Assembly: GCF_007990935.1 (NCBI RefSeq)
Contig: NZ_BJXJ01000014.1
Coordinates: 1-64,000 of the forward strand
DNA length: 64,000 nt
Direction of reading: 5' to 3'
Source: Vibrio sagamiensis NBRC 104589
GTDB lineage: Bacteria > Pseudomonadota > Gammaproteobacteria > Enterobacterales > Vibrionaceae
Shown: one piece after another, positions 40,536 to 50,604 of the stretch
Layout: every line of letters starts with the position of its first letter
How positions within the stretch are numbered: the stretch's first letter is position 1
Notes under the pieces: generated by a model
Databases searched by the model: none
Told to the model about the DNA's origin: nothing
Seen by the model: the letters and a program-made list of their open reading frames with translations, nothing else
Program-made: the position numbers and the translations under genes

Positions 40536-41436
40536 CCAACACTTCCTCTTGTTCTTTTCTTGCTGCAGCTAGCATCCAGTCTCTGAAGGTCGCAATACGT
40601 CCCATATCGGCTTGCTGTTCATGACACACAACATAAAACGAGTTTTTCGACAGCAGTACTTCGTCAAATGGTGCAATCAACCGTCCTGCTTCAATTTCCG
40701 GCTTAGCAAGTACGTTATTACCCAAAGCAATACCTTGGCCGTGCACAGCGGCTTGTAATACCATCATAGAGTGGCTAAAAATGGGGCCATGATTCACATT
40801 GATTCCATCGAGATGATACTGCTTTGCAAACTGTTTCCAGTCCTTACGAGAAGTATCATGCAGCAAAGTATGTTGCTTAAGATCACTTAGAGATTCTAAT
40901 GATTTGTTACCCAAAAGTAGCGCAGGTGAACAAAGTGGGATCAAAAACTCTTGATATAATTTATCCGCTCGTAAGCCCGGCCAATTTCCTCGCCCATAAT
41001 AGATAGCAACATCAACATCATCGGTCAAAGAGCCCTCGTGCATATCGACCGCTTTGATACGCACATCAATATCAGGCTCTTGGGCATTAAAGTCAGCTAA
41101 CCTTGGCACCAACCACTGAATAGCAAAACTCGGGGGTAAACTGATCGTTAATGCCCCTTTTTCTGAGCGTTCTAGTACTTTATCGGTTGCTTCTGCAATC
41201 GAAGTAAAAATGTCTTTGATATCTAAAAAATAACTTTGTCCTTCTTCTGTCAGTAGCAAGGAACGATTTCGACGACGAAAAAGTTTCAATGATAAAAACT
41301 CTTCCAAAGCTTTAATTTGATGACTCACCGCCGCTTGAGTAACGAACAATTCTTCAGCCGCTCGAGTAAAACTCAGATGGCGAGCTGCAGCTTCAAATAC
41401 TCGAAGTGAGTTTAAGGGAGGCAATCTGCGAGACAT
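40516..41436 (-). CDS. gcvA: LysR-type regulator GcvA of glycine cleavage
   Basis: A 306-residue LysR-family regulator. The winged helix-turn-helix is at residues 6-65 (LNSLRVFEAAARHLSFTRAAEELFVTQAAVSHQIKALEE), followed by an effector domain. RLPPLNSLRVFEAAARHLSF is typical of GcvA/AmpR-like members. The identity is supported by the GcvB RNA gene directly divergent from it and by ygdD-rlmM downstream, as in E. coli. It should control gcvTHP and gcvB in response to glycine and purines. Confidence 0.9.
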   Translation of the reverse strand: MSRRLPPLNSLRVFEAAARHLSFTRAAEELFVTQAAVSHQIKALEEFLSLKLFRRRNRSLLLTEEGQSYFLDIKDIFTSIAEATDKVLERSEKGALTISLPPSFAIQWLVPRLADFNAQEPDIDVRIKAVDMHEGSLTDDVDVAIYYGRGNWPGLRADKLYQEFLIPLCSPALLLGNKSLESLSDLKQHTLLHDTSRKDWKQFAKQYHLDGINVNHGPIFSHSMMVLQAAVHGQGIALGNNVLAKPEIEAGRLIAPFDEVLLSKNSFYVVCHEQQADMGRIATFRDWMLAAARKEQEEVLDEPMAD

Positions 41437-41491
41437 TATGGAACCTCAAATATCATTAGTTTTTTTTATCTGAAACATTATAAAATGTCCG

Positions 41492-41520
41492 TTGCTGAAC
41501 CGCCAGATAAATTCTATATT
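41492..41520 (+). promoter_or_regulatory. Promoter of gcvB
   Basis: TTGCTG (41492-41497) and TATATT (41515-41520) are separated by 17 bp. This places transcription start at about 41526. It is divergent from gcvA, 55-90 bp from that start codon, where GcvA is expected to bind. Confidence 0.7.
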
Positions 41521-41525
41521 TCTCT

Positions 41526-41737
41526 ACGCAGCCCGAGCCAAAAAGACTGATTTTACTTAAAAATCAATCGGCTTCGTTGTTGCAATGTTGTGTTTGCAAA
41601 CTCGTATTTCGAGTAAGGTAGATCCTCTACCAAAATGCTCTGTTTCATTACTATGATTCAGTGCTATATACTTCCTGTATTTATTTTGACCTGTCTGTCA
41701 AATATTACACCGCCTATTATAAGGCGGTGTTTTTTTA
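41526..41737 (+). ncRNA. gcvB: GcvB small regulatory RNA
   Basis: About 212 nt, close to the roughly 205 nt of E. coli GcvB, in the same divergent position next to gcvA. It contains the G/U-rich R1 seed (TTGTTGCAATGTTGTGTTTG, 41577-41596), a GGTAGATCCTCTACC hairpin, and the conserved ACTTCCTGTA and CCTGTCTGTC segments. It ends in an ACACCGCC/GGCGGTGT terminator with seven T (41707-41736). GcvB with Hfq represses amino acid and peptide transporter mRNAs. The 5' end is inferred from the promoter. metQ in this window may be a target. Confidence 0.92.
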
Positions 41738-41841
41738 TCCGCTACCATTACTATAAAAGTCATTTTCAGTAAATTTCTACATACTAAAAAGTCAATTTTT
41801 CACAAAAGTGTCAAATGTAACAGTAAAAATGATCACTTAAT

Positions 41842-41878
41842 AAAAAAGCGCAAATCGAGAGTTCGACTTACGCTTTTC
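41842..41878 (-). terminator. Terminator of thiI
   Basis: On the minus strand AAGCGTAAGTCGA pairs with TCGATTTGCGCTT with two mismatches around ACTC, then six T. It lies 32 bp after the thiI stop. Confidence 0.75.
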
Positions 41879-41909
41879 ATTAACAACTTATGAGCAGTTA
41901 ATGCTAAAC

Positions 41910-43358
41910 CTAAGGGCGGTATACTTTAACATTAGTGAAGCCCTGTTCTTGCAAGTACAATGCCTGTAATCGACTCATAACACCACGCTCACAATACAAC
42001 AAATAAGTTTTCGTTTGGTCCAAGTCGCCAAATTGAGTACCTAATTTGTAGAATGGTATATGCTTCACTTCCACTTCATCAATTGTTAATGGGCTATCAT
42101 CTTCTTCTTCAGGACTACGAATATCCAATACAATTGCGTGTTGCTCAACAGCCTGAACCTGTTCTACTTCTGGAACAGCTTGCAGTGACTCTTTAGCAAT
42201 ATCACGAATGTCCATCACTCGCGCTTGTTGTACAACTTGTTCAAGAATTGTAAAGTCAAATTTTTCTTCTTCAGCTTCCAACTTTGCTTTAACGGCTTTT
42301 ACTGTCGGTTTTTTAGAAATAACACCACAGTACTCTGGCATTGTCTTAGCGAAGTCTTCAGTCCCGATATCACGCGCAAGGTTGATTATATCTTCTTTAT
42401 CCCAATTGATAAGTGGACGTAGAATCAGCGTATCTGTCACATTATCGATATGACGTAAATTTGTCAGTGTTTGACTCGATACCTGTCCCAGAGCTTCCCC
42501 TGTTAATAGCGCTTCTATTTTCATCTTTTTAGCGATCATACCTGCTGCACGCATAAACATACGCTTGAGGATGACCCCCATTTGACCGTCATCCACTTTC
42601 TCTAGGATTTCAGCAACAACAGGTTCAAAATCTACCGAAATGAAACGAACTTTGGCTGACGAGCCATATTTATTCCAAAGGTAATGAGAAACCTGCTTAA
42701 CACCGATTTCATGTGCTGGGCCACCTAAGTTAAAGAAACAGTAATGAACTTTTGAACCGCGCTTAATATGCAAGTAGCTTGAAACACCTGAGTCAAATCC
42801 ACCAGAAATCAGACTTAAAATATCTTCTTGTGTCCCTAAAGGAAAACCTCCCAAACCTTTATAACGTGCCAAGACTTGATTGAGTTTATCATTTGTTACT
42901 TCAATATTAATGGATACATCTGGTTTTTTGAGTTTGACACTCGCACTTTCAACCGCTTGATTTAGACCACCACCAATGTACCGCTCAAGTTCAAGAGAAG
43001 TGAAGTCATGTTTACCACGGCGTTTTGCTCGTACAACAAATGTTTTGTTTTCAATCGCAGTACGGTTAAGTTCTAACACTTGTTCAAAAATATCATGTAG
43101 ATCGGTAAATTCAGACTGCTGAACTTCCAGAACATGGTGAATACCCGGAGTATGGGTTAGAGCATCTAAAACTTCATCGTGGAAAACATCACTCTCAGAC
43201 GTGACTTCAATATGATCACGACGGTTGAATACTGCGACTGATTGGCTACGACTCTTAACAATATTACGAATGTTACACTCTAAAATCTTTGTGAAGCGCT
43301 TACGCACAGATTCACTTTTTACAAAAATTTCTGGATGGGGCTTTACAATAAATTTCAT
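41910..43358 (-). CDS. thiI: tRNA 4-thiouridine synthase / thiazole sulfurtransferase
   Basis: A 482-residue enzyme that makes s4U8 in tRNA and supplies sulfur for thiamine thiazole. It has an N-terminal ferredoxin-like plus THUMP region, a PP-loop ATPase ([12 protein letters not shown]) and a C-terminal rhodanese domain with persulfide cysteine in [11 protein letters not shown]. The partner cysteine is in [13 protein letters not shown]. All catalytic residues are present and the long, rhodanese-bearing form is typical of gammaproteobacteria. Confidence 0.97.
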   Translation of the reverse strand: MKFIVKPHPEIFVKSESVRKRFTKILECNIRNIVKSRSQSVAVFNRRDHIEVTSESDVFHDEVLDALTHTPGIHHVLEVQQSEFTDLHDIFEQVLELNRTAIENKTFVVRAKRRGKHDFTSLELERYIGGGLNQAVESASVKLKKPDVSINIEVTNDKLNQVLARYKGLGGFPLGTQEDILSLISGGFDSGVSSYLHIKRGSKVHYCFFNLGGPAHEIGVKQVSHYLWNKYGSSAKVRFISVDFEPVVAEILEKVDDGQMGVILKRMFMRAAGMIAKKMKIEALLTGEALGQVSSQTLTNLRHIDNVTDTLILRPLINWDKEDIINLARDIGTEDFAKTMPEYCGVISKKPTVKAVKAKLEAEEEKFDFTILEQVVQQARVMDIRDIAKESLQAVPEVEQVQAVEQHAIVLDIRSPEEEDDSPLTIDEVEVKHIPFYKLGTQFGDLDQTKTYLLYCERGVMSRLQALYLQEQGFTNVKVYRP

Positions 43359-43830
43359 AGTTTAGTTCGCAGGTTAGTTTCGCAATCAACAACGAGTGAT
43401 AGTCTACCATTAGGTATCAGCTAAAAATTGGCCAAATTAGATCTTAGAGGCCTGAACTCGCTTCAAGGGCGCAGATTATATACCCAAATAACCTCGATAT
43501 GCTAGATTCAACCACGGTTGCCTCCTTTATGACTATAATTTTGTCACAACCTTAGAGATTGCCATGTAAGAGAGCGACTCAGCTAAATTCAAATAAAAAC
43601 TAACGAAGCTATCCATTTCAAAAGAAAAAGCGAGCAAACTCTCACTTAATTATATACCCAAGTTGCATCAAACGACTGATAAGGCATTAAAAGTGAATAA
43701 ACAAATTTATTTAGGCAACTTACTACATATAGTTAAATCATGATTAATAAAGATTTCTAAATGAAATTTTAATATCCTCAGTAAAAGTTAGATGTTGACT
43801 CAATGAAACACCGTTAGAGCACTATCTTAC
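43359..43830. other. Intergenic region between pomB and thiI with repeat copies
   Basis: 472 bp without a supported gene. Two partial copies of the dispersed family are seen: TATACCCAAATAACCTCGAT at 43478-43497 and TATATACCCAAGTTGCATCA at 43651-43670. The thiI promoter must be at the left part. No terminator was found directly after pomB. Confidence 0.5.
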
Positions 43831-44775
43831 TTAAGGAATTACAGGAACTTCATCACTATAAAGAGGTTCTCCTTGCATGATGCTAATTTCAACACGCCGA
43901 TTTCGTGCTCGATTCGCAGCAGAGTCATTGGGCGCTAACGGTTCAGTATCAGCCATACCACGAATACGCAATCGTTGATGTGAGAAGCCTTTCACTTTTT
44001 CCATCTCTTGCGCCACCGAAACCGCTCGCTGAGAAGAGAGATCCCAATTAGAACGGTATAACTCCGAGTCAAGCTTTTTACTGTCAGTGTGACCAGACAC
44101 TCGTATGATACCAGGTACATCTTTAACAAGTTCAGCAATCTGGCGAACCAAAGGACGGAACTTAGGTTGTAAGAAAGCCGATTCTTCAGGGAAGGCACCT
44201 TTTTCACGCATACGAATAACGATCTGTTGGCCAAGATTTTCAACTTCAATCGCACCTTGCTCAATTTCACGCTCCAGAGCTTTCTTGATACTCTCCGTCA
44301 AAGTTTCCATTTCTGCTGACAGCTCAGACTGTTGTTGTTGACTGTCCTCTTGCGAAGACTGATTATTTTGCATCGCTGTTTCAGCAGATTGACCACCATT
44401 TAGCTCGCCTTGATCGCGCATCGTGCCACCTGCACGATCCGATTCTCCATCATGGAACTCCAAGGTTTGCTGAGTAATATCCATTGTTTGCTGCATGATG
44501 ACCTCAATAGGTGTGGGCTCAGGGCGACCTGGCCTAAACTCTTGGGCAATAATGCTAGTCCCTTTTGGAATATCTTGAACTTCAAGTTGATTTTGGACAC
44601 CAAAAGCAAATTTCATAGACCCTGCAATTTGCTTGAATTTCAGGACGTCCATTTCTGAAAAAGAAAGCAGTAGAACAAAAAAACACATCAATAAAGACAT
44701 CAGATCAGCAAACGTACCCATCCATAAAGGAAGACCGGGAGGTGGACAATCGCATTGGTTATCTTCATCCATCAA
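43831..44775 (-). CDS. pomB: Sodium-driven flagellar stator protein PomB (MotB family)
   Basis: A 314-residue stator B subunit. A single transmembrane helix carries the ion-binding aspartate in GTFADLMSLLMCFFVLLLSFSE (Asp24 with the MMDEDN start, which is why 44775 was chosen). A plug and linker follow, then an OmpA-like peptidoglycan-binding domain (VSGHTDSKKLDSELYRSNWDLSSQRA). The CDCPPPGLPLWMGTFAD N-terminus is characteristic of Vibrio PomB rather than proton-type MotB. It is 12 bp downstream of pomA. Confidence 0.96.
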   Translation of the reverse strand: MMDEDNQCDCPPPGLPLWMGTFADLMSLLMCFFVLLLSFSEMDVLKFKQIAGSMKFAFGVQNQLEVQDIPKGTSIIAQEFRPGRPEPTPIEVIMQQTMDITQQTLEFHDGESDRAGGTMRDQGELNGGQSAETAMQNNQSSQEDSQQQQSELSAEMETLTESIKKALEREIEQGAIEVENLGQQIVIRMREKGAFPEESAFLQPKFRPLVRQIAELVKDVPGIIRVSGHTDSKKLDSELYRSNWDLSSQRAVSVAQEMEKVKGFSHQRLRIRGMADTEPLAPNDSAANRARNRRVEISIMQGEPLYSDEVPVIP

Positions 44776-44787
44776 GTAGTCTCCAGG

Positions 44788-45549
44788 CTATTCATTGATA
44801 TCAAGGGTACGCTTACCCTCATTCAAATAATTCTTCAGGTAGCCATCAATAACACGCGGATTTTGCCCATCTTGAATCGCTAACACACCGTCCATGATCA
44901 AACGTCGATTCAGTGTTTCTTGATCTCGACGTAATGACAATTTATCAGCAATAGGAAAGAATACCATGTTAGATAAGATAGCTCCGTAAAGCGTAGTTAA
45001 AAGGGCAACCGCCATAGCAGGTCCTATTGCTTTGGGGTCATCCATATTTGCAAGCATTGCAACCAAACCAATTAACGTGCCAATCATTCCCATTGCAGGC
45101 GCAACATCACCAAATGCACGAAATACGCCAGTGCCTTGTGTATGGCGTTCAGAAGTTAACGAGATATCTTTTTGAAGAGCAGCTCTAACTACCTCCGCAT
45201 CATGCCCATCAACCAATAAGTCGATACCTTTTTGCATAAAGCTGTTTGTAATCGTCATCTCTTCTAATGCTAAAAACCCCCCTTTACGGGCAGCATCAGC
45301 CATTTCTACTACTTCCGCTATCAGATCTTCTGGCTCGTCCGCTTTAAACATAAAAGCTTTACCCGCAATTTTGGTTGCTCGTAAAAACTGACCGACTGTA
45401 AATTTCATTAAAACAACAAACGTCGAACCACCAACAACGATAAGGATCGAGGTTACGTCGACAAAGATATTAATATCTCCCCCTAGCACCATCGCCATAA
45501 TAATAAAGGCAAAACCACCTATCAGGCCTATTAGGGTTGCTAAATCCAC
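44788..45549 (-). CDS. pomA: Sodium-driven flagellar stator protein PomA (MotA family)
   Basis: A 253-residue inner-membrane stator A subunit with four hydrophobic helices and a cytoplasmic loop that contacts FliG. MDLATLIGLIGGFAFIIMAMVLGG opens the protein, and FRAFGDVAPAMGMIGTLIGLVAML and AMAVALLTTLYGAILSNMVFFP line the channel. It forms the Na+ channel with PomB to drive the polar flagellum. It is divergent from xseB with 268 bp between. Confidence 0.96.
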   Translation of the reverse strand: MDLATLIGLIGGFAFIIMAMVLGGDINIFVDVTSILIVVGGSTFVVLMKFTVGQFLRATKIAGKAFMFKADEPEDLIAEVVEMADAARKGGFLALEEMTITNSFMQKGIDLLVDGHDAEVVRAALQKDISLTSERHTQGTGVFRAFGDVAPAMGMIGTLIGLVAMLANMDDPKAIGPAMAVALLTTLYGAILSNMVFFPIADKLSLRRDQETLNRRLIMDGVLAIQDGQNPRVIDGYLKNYLNEGKRTLDINE

Positions 45550-45817
45550 AAAGCACTCCTCATGTTGTTTATCATTAAATCTTGCCTAATTTGGCGAACT
45601 ATTAGTTGTATCGACAACTCGCAGCGTTTTTTTAGAAAAATATTACTGAATACATCACAAAAGATCATTTTGCTTCCCACAATACGCTTTAATTAACACT
45701 GCAGGCTATCTAAACACGAATTTTGTGACAATTATATAAGGTTACATTTGACCAAGTTAATAGGCTAAGGTAACTTTCGTTCATTCTACGATTAGGCTGG
45801 ATAAAGACATTACAGAG

Positions 45818-46060
45818 ATGGCGACCAAAAAACCTGAAAACATGACCTTCGAAGCAACCATTGAAGAGCTAGATGGCTTGGTTGATCAACTTGAGAGCGG
45901 TGATCTTGCACTAGATGATGCTCTCCGTAAATTTGAACGCGGCATATCACTCGCCCGCGCGGGACAAGTCAAACTGAGTGATGCAGAGCAACGCGTACGC
46001 ATTCTTCTTAGTCAAGACGATGAAGCACCCCTGAGTGACTTCACCTCTGAGTCAGAATAA
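45818..46060 (+). CDS. xseB: Exodeoxyribonuclease VII small subunit
   Basis: An 80-residue subunit of the single-strand exonuclease ExoVII, binding XseA. The conserved part is MTFEATIEELDGLVDQLESGDLALDDALRKFERGI, a helical hairpin. It begins the xseB-ispA-dxs operon; ispA starts 9 bp after its stop. Confidence 0.95.
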   Translation: MATKKPENMTFEATIEELDGLVDQLESGDLALDDALRKFERGISLARAGQVKLSDAEQRVRILLSQDDEAPLSDFTSESE

Positions 46061-46069
46061 TCATCGGTA

Positions 46070-46966
46070 ATGAGCAACGAAATGCAACAAACACTGGCGT
46101 TTTATCAACAACGAAATAACCAGCAATTAAATCGGTGGCTGGAGCAATTGCCTCATCACGAGCAGCCTCTTATTCAAGCCATGAAATATGGACTGCTTCT
46201 CGGTGGCAAAAGGGTTAGGCCATTCCTTGTTTATATGACAGGTGAAATGCTTGGCTGTCAGCCAGAAGATCTCGATACCCCTGCGTCAGCCATCGAGTGT
46301 ATCCATGCCTACTCGCTGATTCATGATGATCTCCCAGCAATGGATAACGATGATTTGCGTCGTGGCCAAGCCACCTGTCATATAAAATTTGATGAAGCTA
46401 CAGCAATTTTAACTGGTGATGCCCTTCAAACATTAGCTTTCACTATCCTTGCAGAAGGATCACTAAACCAAGAAGCAGAAAACCAACGAATCAAAATGGT
46501 ACAAGCTTTGGCTAAAGCCTCTGGTGCTCATGGTATGTGTTTAGGTCAAGCTCTTGACCTTGGAGCCGAGAATTGTACCGTATCTCTTGAGACTCTAGAA
46601 GAAATTCACCGTAATAAAACCGGGGCTCTTATCACCTGTGCATTAACGCTTGGAGCTCTAGCTGCTGGAAAAAAAGGGTTGGAGGTTCTACCACACCTTG
46701 AACGATACTCTTGTGCAATTGGACTGGCATTTCAGGTACAAGACGATATTCTTGATATTATAAGTGACACTGAAACTTTAGGAAAACCTCAAGGTTCAGA
46801 CCAAGAGTTGAACAAAAGTACTTATCCATCTTTGCTTGGTTTAGATGGAGCTGTGGCAAAAGCCCACACTCTGCTTCAAGAAGCACTTCAAGCATTGCAA
46901 GCAATACCTTACAATACTCAGTCACTCGAAGATTTCGCCCGATATGTCATCGAACGCAAAAACTAA
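46070..46966 (+). CDS. ispA: Farnesyl diphosphate synthase
   Basis: A 298-residue prenyltransferase that condenses IPP with DMAPP/GPP to farnesyl diphosphate for ubiquinone and undecaprenol. The first Asp-rich motif is [13 protein letters not shown] and the second is [21 protein letters not shown] is the IPP-binding part. It lies within the xseB-ispA-dxs operon; dxs starts 20 bp downstream. Confidence 0.96.
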   Translation: MSNEMQQTLAFYQQRNNQQLNRWLEQLPHHEQPLIQAMKYGLLLGGKRVRPFLVYMTGEMLGCQPEDLDTPASAIECIHAYSLIHDDLPAMDNDDLRRGQATCHIKFDEATAILTGDALQTLAFTILAEGSLNQEAENQRIKMVQALAKASGAHGMCLGQALDLGAENCTVSLETLEEIHRNKTGALITCALTLGALAAGKKGLEVLPHLERYSCAIGLAFQVQDDILDIISDTETLGKPQGSDQELNKSTYPSLLGLDGAVAKAHTLLQEALQALQAIPYNTQSLEDFARYVIERKN

Positions 46967-46986
46967 CACAAAAAGCGCGCATATAT

Positions 46987-48855
46987 ATGACTCTTGATAT
47001 TTCAAAGTACCCAACACTGGCATTAGCGAATACTCCGGAAGAGCTGCGTCTACTTCCGAAAGAAACCCTGCCAACACTGTGTCAGGAGCTTCGCACTTAC
47101 CTGCTCAATTCCGTTAGCCAATCGAGCGGACACTTAGCATCAGGTTTAGGTACTGTTGAGCTTACTGTTGCCTTGCATTATGTTTATAACACACCCGTTG
47201 ATAAACTCATTTGGGATGTTGGCCACCAAGCATACCCGCATAAAATTCTTACAGGTCGTCGTGAACAGCTTTCCACTATACGTCAAAAAGGTGGGCTTCA
47301 TCCCTTCCCTTGGCGTGAGGAAAGTCAGTACGACACCCTCTCTGTTGGCCACTCATCGACATCGATCAGTGCAGGCTTAGGCTTAGCAATCAGTGCCCAA
47401 AAAGAAGGTCAAGGCCGAAAAGTGGTCAGTGTTATTGGTGATGGTGCTATCACTGCAGGTATGGCTTTTGAGGCCATGAATCACGCAGGTGATGTTCATA
47501 CTGATATGCTGGTCATTCTCAATGACAACGAAATGTCGATTTCTGAAAACGTGGGCGCTTTGAATAACCACCTCGCTAAAGTGCTGTCTGGCAGTTTGTA
47601 TACCTCGATCCGTGAAGGAGGTAAAAAAGTACTGTCAGGTGTTCCTCCTGTTAAAGAGCTGGTTCGCCGAACAGAAGAGCACTTAAAAGGCATGGTTGTA
47701 CCAGGCACGCTGTTTGAAGAGTTGGGCTTTAATTATATTGGTCCAATTGATGGTCATAACATCAATGAGCTAGTTAAAACGTTAAAAAATATGCGTGAAT
47801 TAAAAGGACCTCAATTTCTGCATATCATGACGAAAAAAGGCAAAGGCTATGAACCTGCCGAAAAAGATCCAATTGGCTACCATGGGGTACCAAAGTTCGA
47901 TCCAAGTCATCATAGCTTACCAACCAGCAAAACCAATAAGCCGACATTTTCGCAAGTGTTTGGTGACTTCTTATGTGATATGGCCGCTAAAGATCCGCAG
48001 TTGATGGCAATCACCCCCGCGATGCGTGAAGGCTCAGGCATGGTACGCTTCTCTAAAGAGTACCCAGACCAATACTTTGATGTCGCAATAGCCGAGCAAC
48101 ATGCGGTCACACTCGCAACAGGAATGGCAATTGCAGGAGACCGTCCTATTGTGGCGATCTACTCCACTTTCTTACAGCGTGGTTACGATCAGCTCATCCA
48201 TGATGTTGCGATTATGGATCTTCCCGTTATGTTTGCCATTGACCGTGCTGGTTTGGTCGGTGCTGACGGTCAGACTCACCAAGGGGCTTTTGACTTAAGC
48301 TTTATGCGTTGCATCCCTAATATGGTGATCATGACTCCAAGTGATGAGAACGAATGTCGCCAAATGCTCTACACGGGTCACATGCACACTGGACCGAGTG
48401 CCGTTCGTTATCCACGTGGTAGTAGCAATATAAGCTGCTCTATCGATGAACAGTTCACCGCTCTTGAAATAGGCAAAGGACGTATTGTTCGTGAAGGTAA
48501 AAAAGTGGCTATTCTAAACTTTGGTACCTTCTTAGGTAACGCATTAGAAGCCGCTGAACAGCTCAATGCCACGGTCGCTGACATGCGCTTTGTGAAACCA
48601 ATCGACGAGACTCTGATTCGCAAATTAGCCGCCAAGCATGATGTCATCGTGACACTAGAAGAAAACGCCATTGCTGGTGGTGCTGGTGCTGGAGTCAGTG
48701 AGTTTATGATGCAAGAGAAGATCATAAAACCCGTTCTGCACCTTGGTTTACCTGACCGCTTTATTCCTCAAGGTACACAGGCAGAATTACATCAAGATTT
48801 AGGTCTAGATGCCAAAGGGATCGAGGCATCAATCAACGCTTATCTTGCGAAATAA
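46987..48855 (+). CDS. dxs: 1-deoxy-D-xylulose-5-phosphate synthase
   Basis: A 622-residue thiamine-diphosphate enzyme that condenses pyruvate and glyceraldehyde 3-phosphate, the first step of the MEP isoprenoid pathway. The ThDP motif is [20 protein letters not shown] to [12 protein letters not shown], the catalytic Glu is in [17 protein letters not shown], and the transketolase C-terminal domain is complete. It is last in the operon, before a bidirectional terminator. Confidence 0.97.
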   Translation: MTLDISKYPTLALANTPEELRLLPKETLPTLCQELRTYLLNSVSQSSGHLASGLGTVELTVALHYVYNTPVDKLIWDVGHQAYPHKILTGRREQLSTIRQKGGLHPFPWREESQYDTLSVGHSSTSISAGLGLAISAQKEGQGRKVVSVIGDGAITAGMAFEAMNHAGDVHTDMLVILNDNEMSISENVGALNNHLAKVLSGSLYTSIREGGKKVLSGVPPVKELVRRTEEHLKGMVVPGTLFEELGFNYIGPIDGHNINELVKTLKNMRELKGPQFLHIMTKKGKGYEPAEKDPIGYHGVPKFDPSHHSLPTSKTNKPTFSQVFGDFLCDMAAKDPQLMAITPAMREGSGMVRFSKEYPDQYFDVAIAEQHAVTLATGMAIAGDRPIVAIYSTFLQRGYDQLIHDVAIMDLPVMFAIDRAGLVGADGQTHQGAFDLSFMRCIPNMVIMTPSDENECRQMLYTGHMHTGPSAVRYPRGSSNISCSIDEQFTALEIGKGRIVREGKKVAILNFGTFLGNALEAAEQLNATVADMRFVKPIDETLIRKLAAKHDVIVTLEENAIAGGAGAGVSEFMMQEKIIKPVLHLGLPDRFIPQGTQAELHQDLGLDAKGIEASINAYLAK

Positions 48856-48857
48856 GC

Positions 48858-48890
48858 AGCATGCCCAAGTAGCTAATTATCTGAGTAACG
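48858..48890. repeat. Partial dispersed-repeat copy after dxs
   Basis: GCATGCCCAAGTAGCTAATT begins a short, degenerate copy of the intergenic family, placed directly after the dxs stop. Confidence 0.4.
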
Positions 48891-48903
48891 ACTACAACGA
48901 TCA

Positions 48904-48931
48904 AAAAGGGGGGCAAGCTTTGCCCCCTTTT
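48904..48931. terminator. Bidirectional terminator between dxs and pgpA
   Basis: An AAAGGGGGGCA stem pairs with TGCCCCCTTT around AGCTT, flanked by A and T runs. It fits converging dxs and pgpA. Confidence 0.85.
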
Positions 48932-48961
48932 AATCTTAATAATCCTAAGTTATATCATAAG

Positions 48962-48989
48962 ATACCCAAGTACCTTCAAAAAGCTTGGA
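48962..48989. repeat. Dispersed-repeat copy before the pgpA 3' end
   Basis: ATACCCAAGTACCTTCAAAA, then AGCTTGGA, a clear family copy located between the dxs/pgpA terminator and the pgpA stop. Confidence 0.5.
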
Positions 48990-48997
48990 GACCTCTT

Positions 48998-49510
48998 TTA
49001 TCCCAAGACTATCCAACCGGCGTAATTTGCGGTTAACAGCAGCGCAACTGCTGCCATAATCCCGGCCACGATGTCATCGATCATGATCCCTAAGCCACCG
49101 TCGACCCGCTTATCTAGCCAACTGATCGGCCAGGGTTTGACCATATCGAAAAAACGAAACCAGACAAAACCTGCTACAATCCACTGCCATTCCGTGATTG
49201 GAATATTCAGGGCAGGCATCACACTCATCGTGAGCCAAAAGCCAGCAAACTCATCCCAAACAATTGAGCCATGATCATGAACCCCCATATCATCGGAAGT
49301 AACCTGACAAATTTTAATCCCGACAATACATGAGATGACGACCACAATGAGATAAGCAGACAGAGGGAGCTGCGCGAGCAATAAAAAGAAAGGAACAGAA
49401 GCAAGTGTCCCCATCGTACCAGGGACGATTGGGGATAAACCGCTACCAAAACCAGTAGCGAGTAAGTGCCATGGATTTTTTAAACGGATCAAAGAAAGAG
49501 GATTCGTCAT
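48998..49510 (-). CDS. pgpA: Phosphatidylglycerophosphatase A
   Basis: A 170-residue membrane phosphatase that removes phosphate from phosphatidylglycerol phosphate. Family blocks are HLLATGFGSGLSPIVPGTMGTLASVPFF, DHGSIVWDEFAGFWLTM and FRFFDMVKPWPISWLDKRVDGGLGIMIDDIVAG. Hydrophobic helices are spread throughout. It lies 106 bp after thiL on the same strand, an order conserved with E. coli. Confidence 0.95.
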   Translation of the reverse strand: MTNPLSLIRLKNPWHLLATGFGSGLSPIVPGTMGTLASVPFFLLLAQLPLSAYLIVVVISCIVGIKICQVTSDDMGVHDHGSIVWDEFAGFWLTMSVMPALNIPITEWQWIVAGFVWFRFFDMVKPWPISWLDKRVDGGLGIMIDDIVAGIMAAVALLLTANYAGWIVLG

Positions 49511-49616
49511 TTTGCCAACCTATACTGACGTTGTATTATTCGTGTTTGTTATGTGTCCAAGTGACTGAGGGAGCTTGATTTATAGCCATAGCACTACATC
49601 AAGTGCGCTCAAACCA

Positions 49617-50582
49617 TCATGTGAAATGGTCAAAACCGCTTAACTCCCAATCCAGTTGTTGCTGATTGTCATGCAATTCAAAGATGCCCCTAGGACGAAT
49701 TTGCCCAATGCAGGTCACTTTACAACCAATATGTGCCAAAGCACTTTGTAAAGACCCACGATTATGCTCTGGAACAGTAAAGCACAATTCATACTCTTCG
49801 CCACTGGTTAGAGCATAATGCTGGGCGCTGACTTTGTTATCGAGAAACTGGGCTAACTCTGCTGAGATGGGTAACTGAGAAACGTCCAAGCTGACGCCAA
49901 CATCGGACTGCTTCATGATATGTTTAATATCTGAAATTAAACCATCAGAAATATCAATGGCTGAAGAGGCGAGCCCGAGCAAGGCTTGACCGGCTAAAAT
50001 ACGAGGAGTGCTCAGATAATGCCTTTGTTCCAACTCAATGGCTGCGGGACGAGTACGGTAAGCCTGATTTAAAATAACATCTAAGCCAGCCTTTGCATCG
50101 CCAAGGTTACCTGTAACATAAACCCAATCACCGACTTGTGCCCCAGAGCGGGTTAATGCGCCTTTCTCTGGCACAAAACCTTGTACCGTCAATGTGAGAC
50201 TTAAAGGACCTTTCGTCGTGTCGCCACCAATCAACTGAATTCCAAAGTAATCCGCTAAACTGAAAAATGACTTGCAGAAAGGTGCCAACCAAGCTTCGTC
50301 TGGTTCTGGCATAGTCAGAGCAAGGCTCACCCAAGCAGGCGTCGCTCCCATCGCGGCCAAATCACTGATGTTCGACGCTAGTGCTTTATGTGCGACCCAA
50401 GCAGGATCTGCATGAGTAAGGAAATGAGTGCCAGCCACCAGAGTATCGGTACTGACTGCAATGTGAACGTTCGCTGGCGCTTTGACTAAGGCGCAATCAT
50501 CACCAGCCGCCAACAGCACATCTTTACGCTGAGCTTGTTGAGCAACGAAATATTTTTCGATTAAGTTGAATTCACCTGACAT
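49617..50582 (-). CDS. thiL: Thiamine-monophosphate kinase
   Basis: A 321-residue PurM-like kinase that phosphorylates thiamine monophosphate to thiamine diphosphate. MSGEFNLIEKYF, GDDCALV and SNISDLAAMGATPAW are the metal and ATP-binding blocks, and IGGDTTKGPLSLTLTVQG is also typical. It follows nusB by 64 bp, but a perfect palindromic terminator stands between them, so thiL expression may depend on readthrough. Confidence 0.95.
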   Translation of the reverse strand: MSGEFNLIEKYFVAQQAQRKDVLLAAGDDCALVKAPANVHIAVSTDTLVAGTHFLTHADPAWVAHKALASNISDLAAMGATPAWVSLALTMPEPDEAWLAPFCKSFFSLADYFGIQLIGGDTTKGPLSLTLTVQGFVPEKGALTRSGAQVGDWVYVTGNLGDAKAGLDVILNQAYRTRPAAIELEQRHYLSTPRILAGQALLGLASSAIDISDGLISDIKHIMKQSDVGVSLDVSQLPISAELAQFLDNKVSAQHYALTSGEEYELCFTVPEHNRGSLQSALAHIGCKVTCIGQIRPRGIFELHDNQQQLDWELSGFDHFT

Positions 50583-50604
50583 ATTTTATTCATGTATTTG
50601 TACA

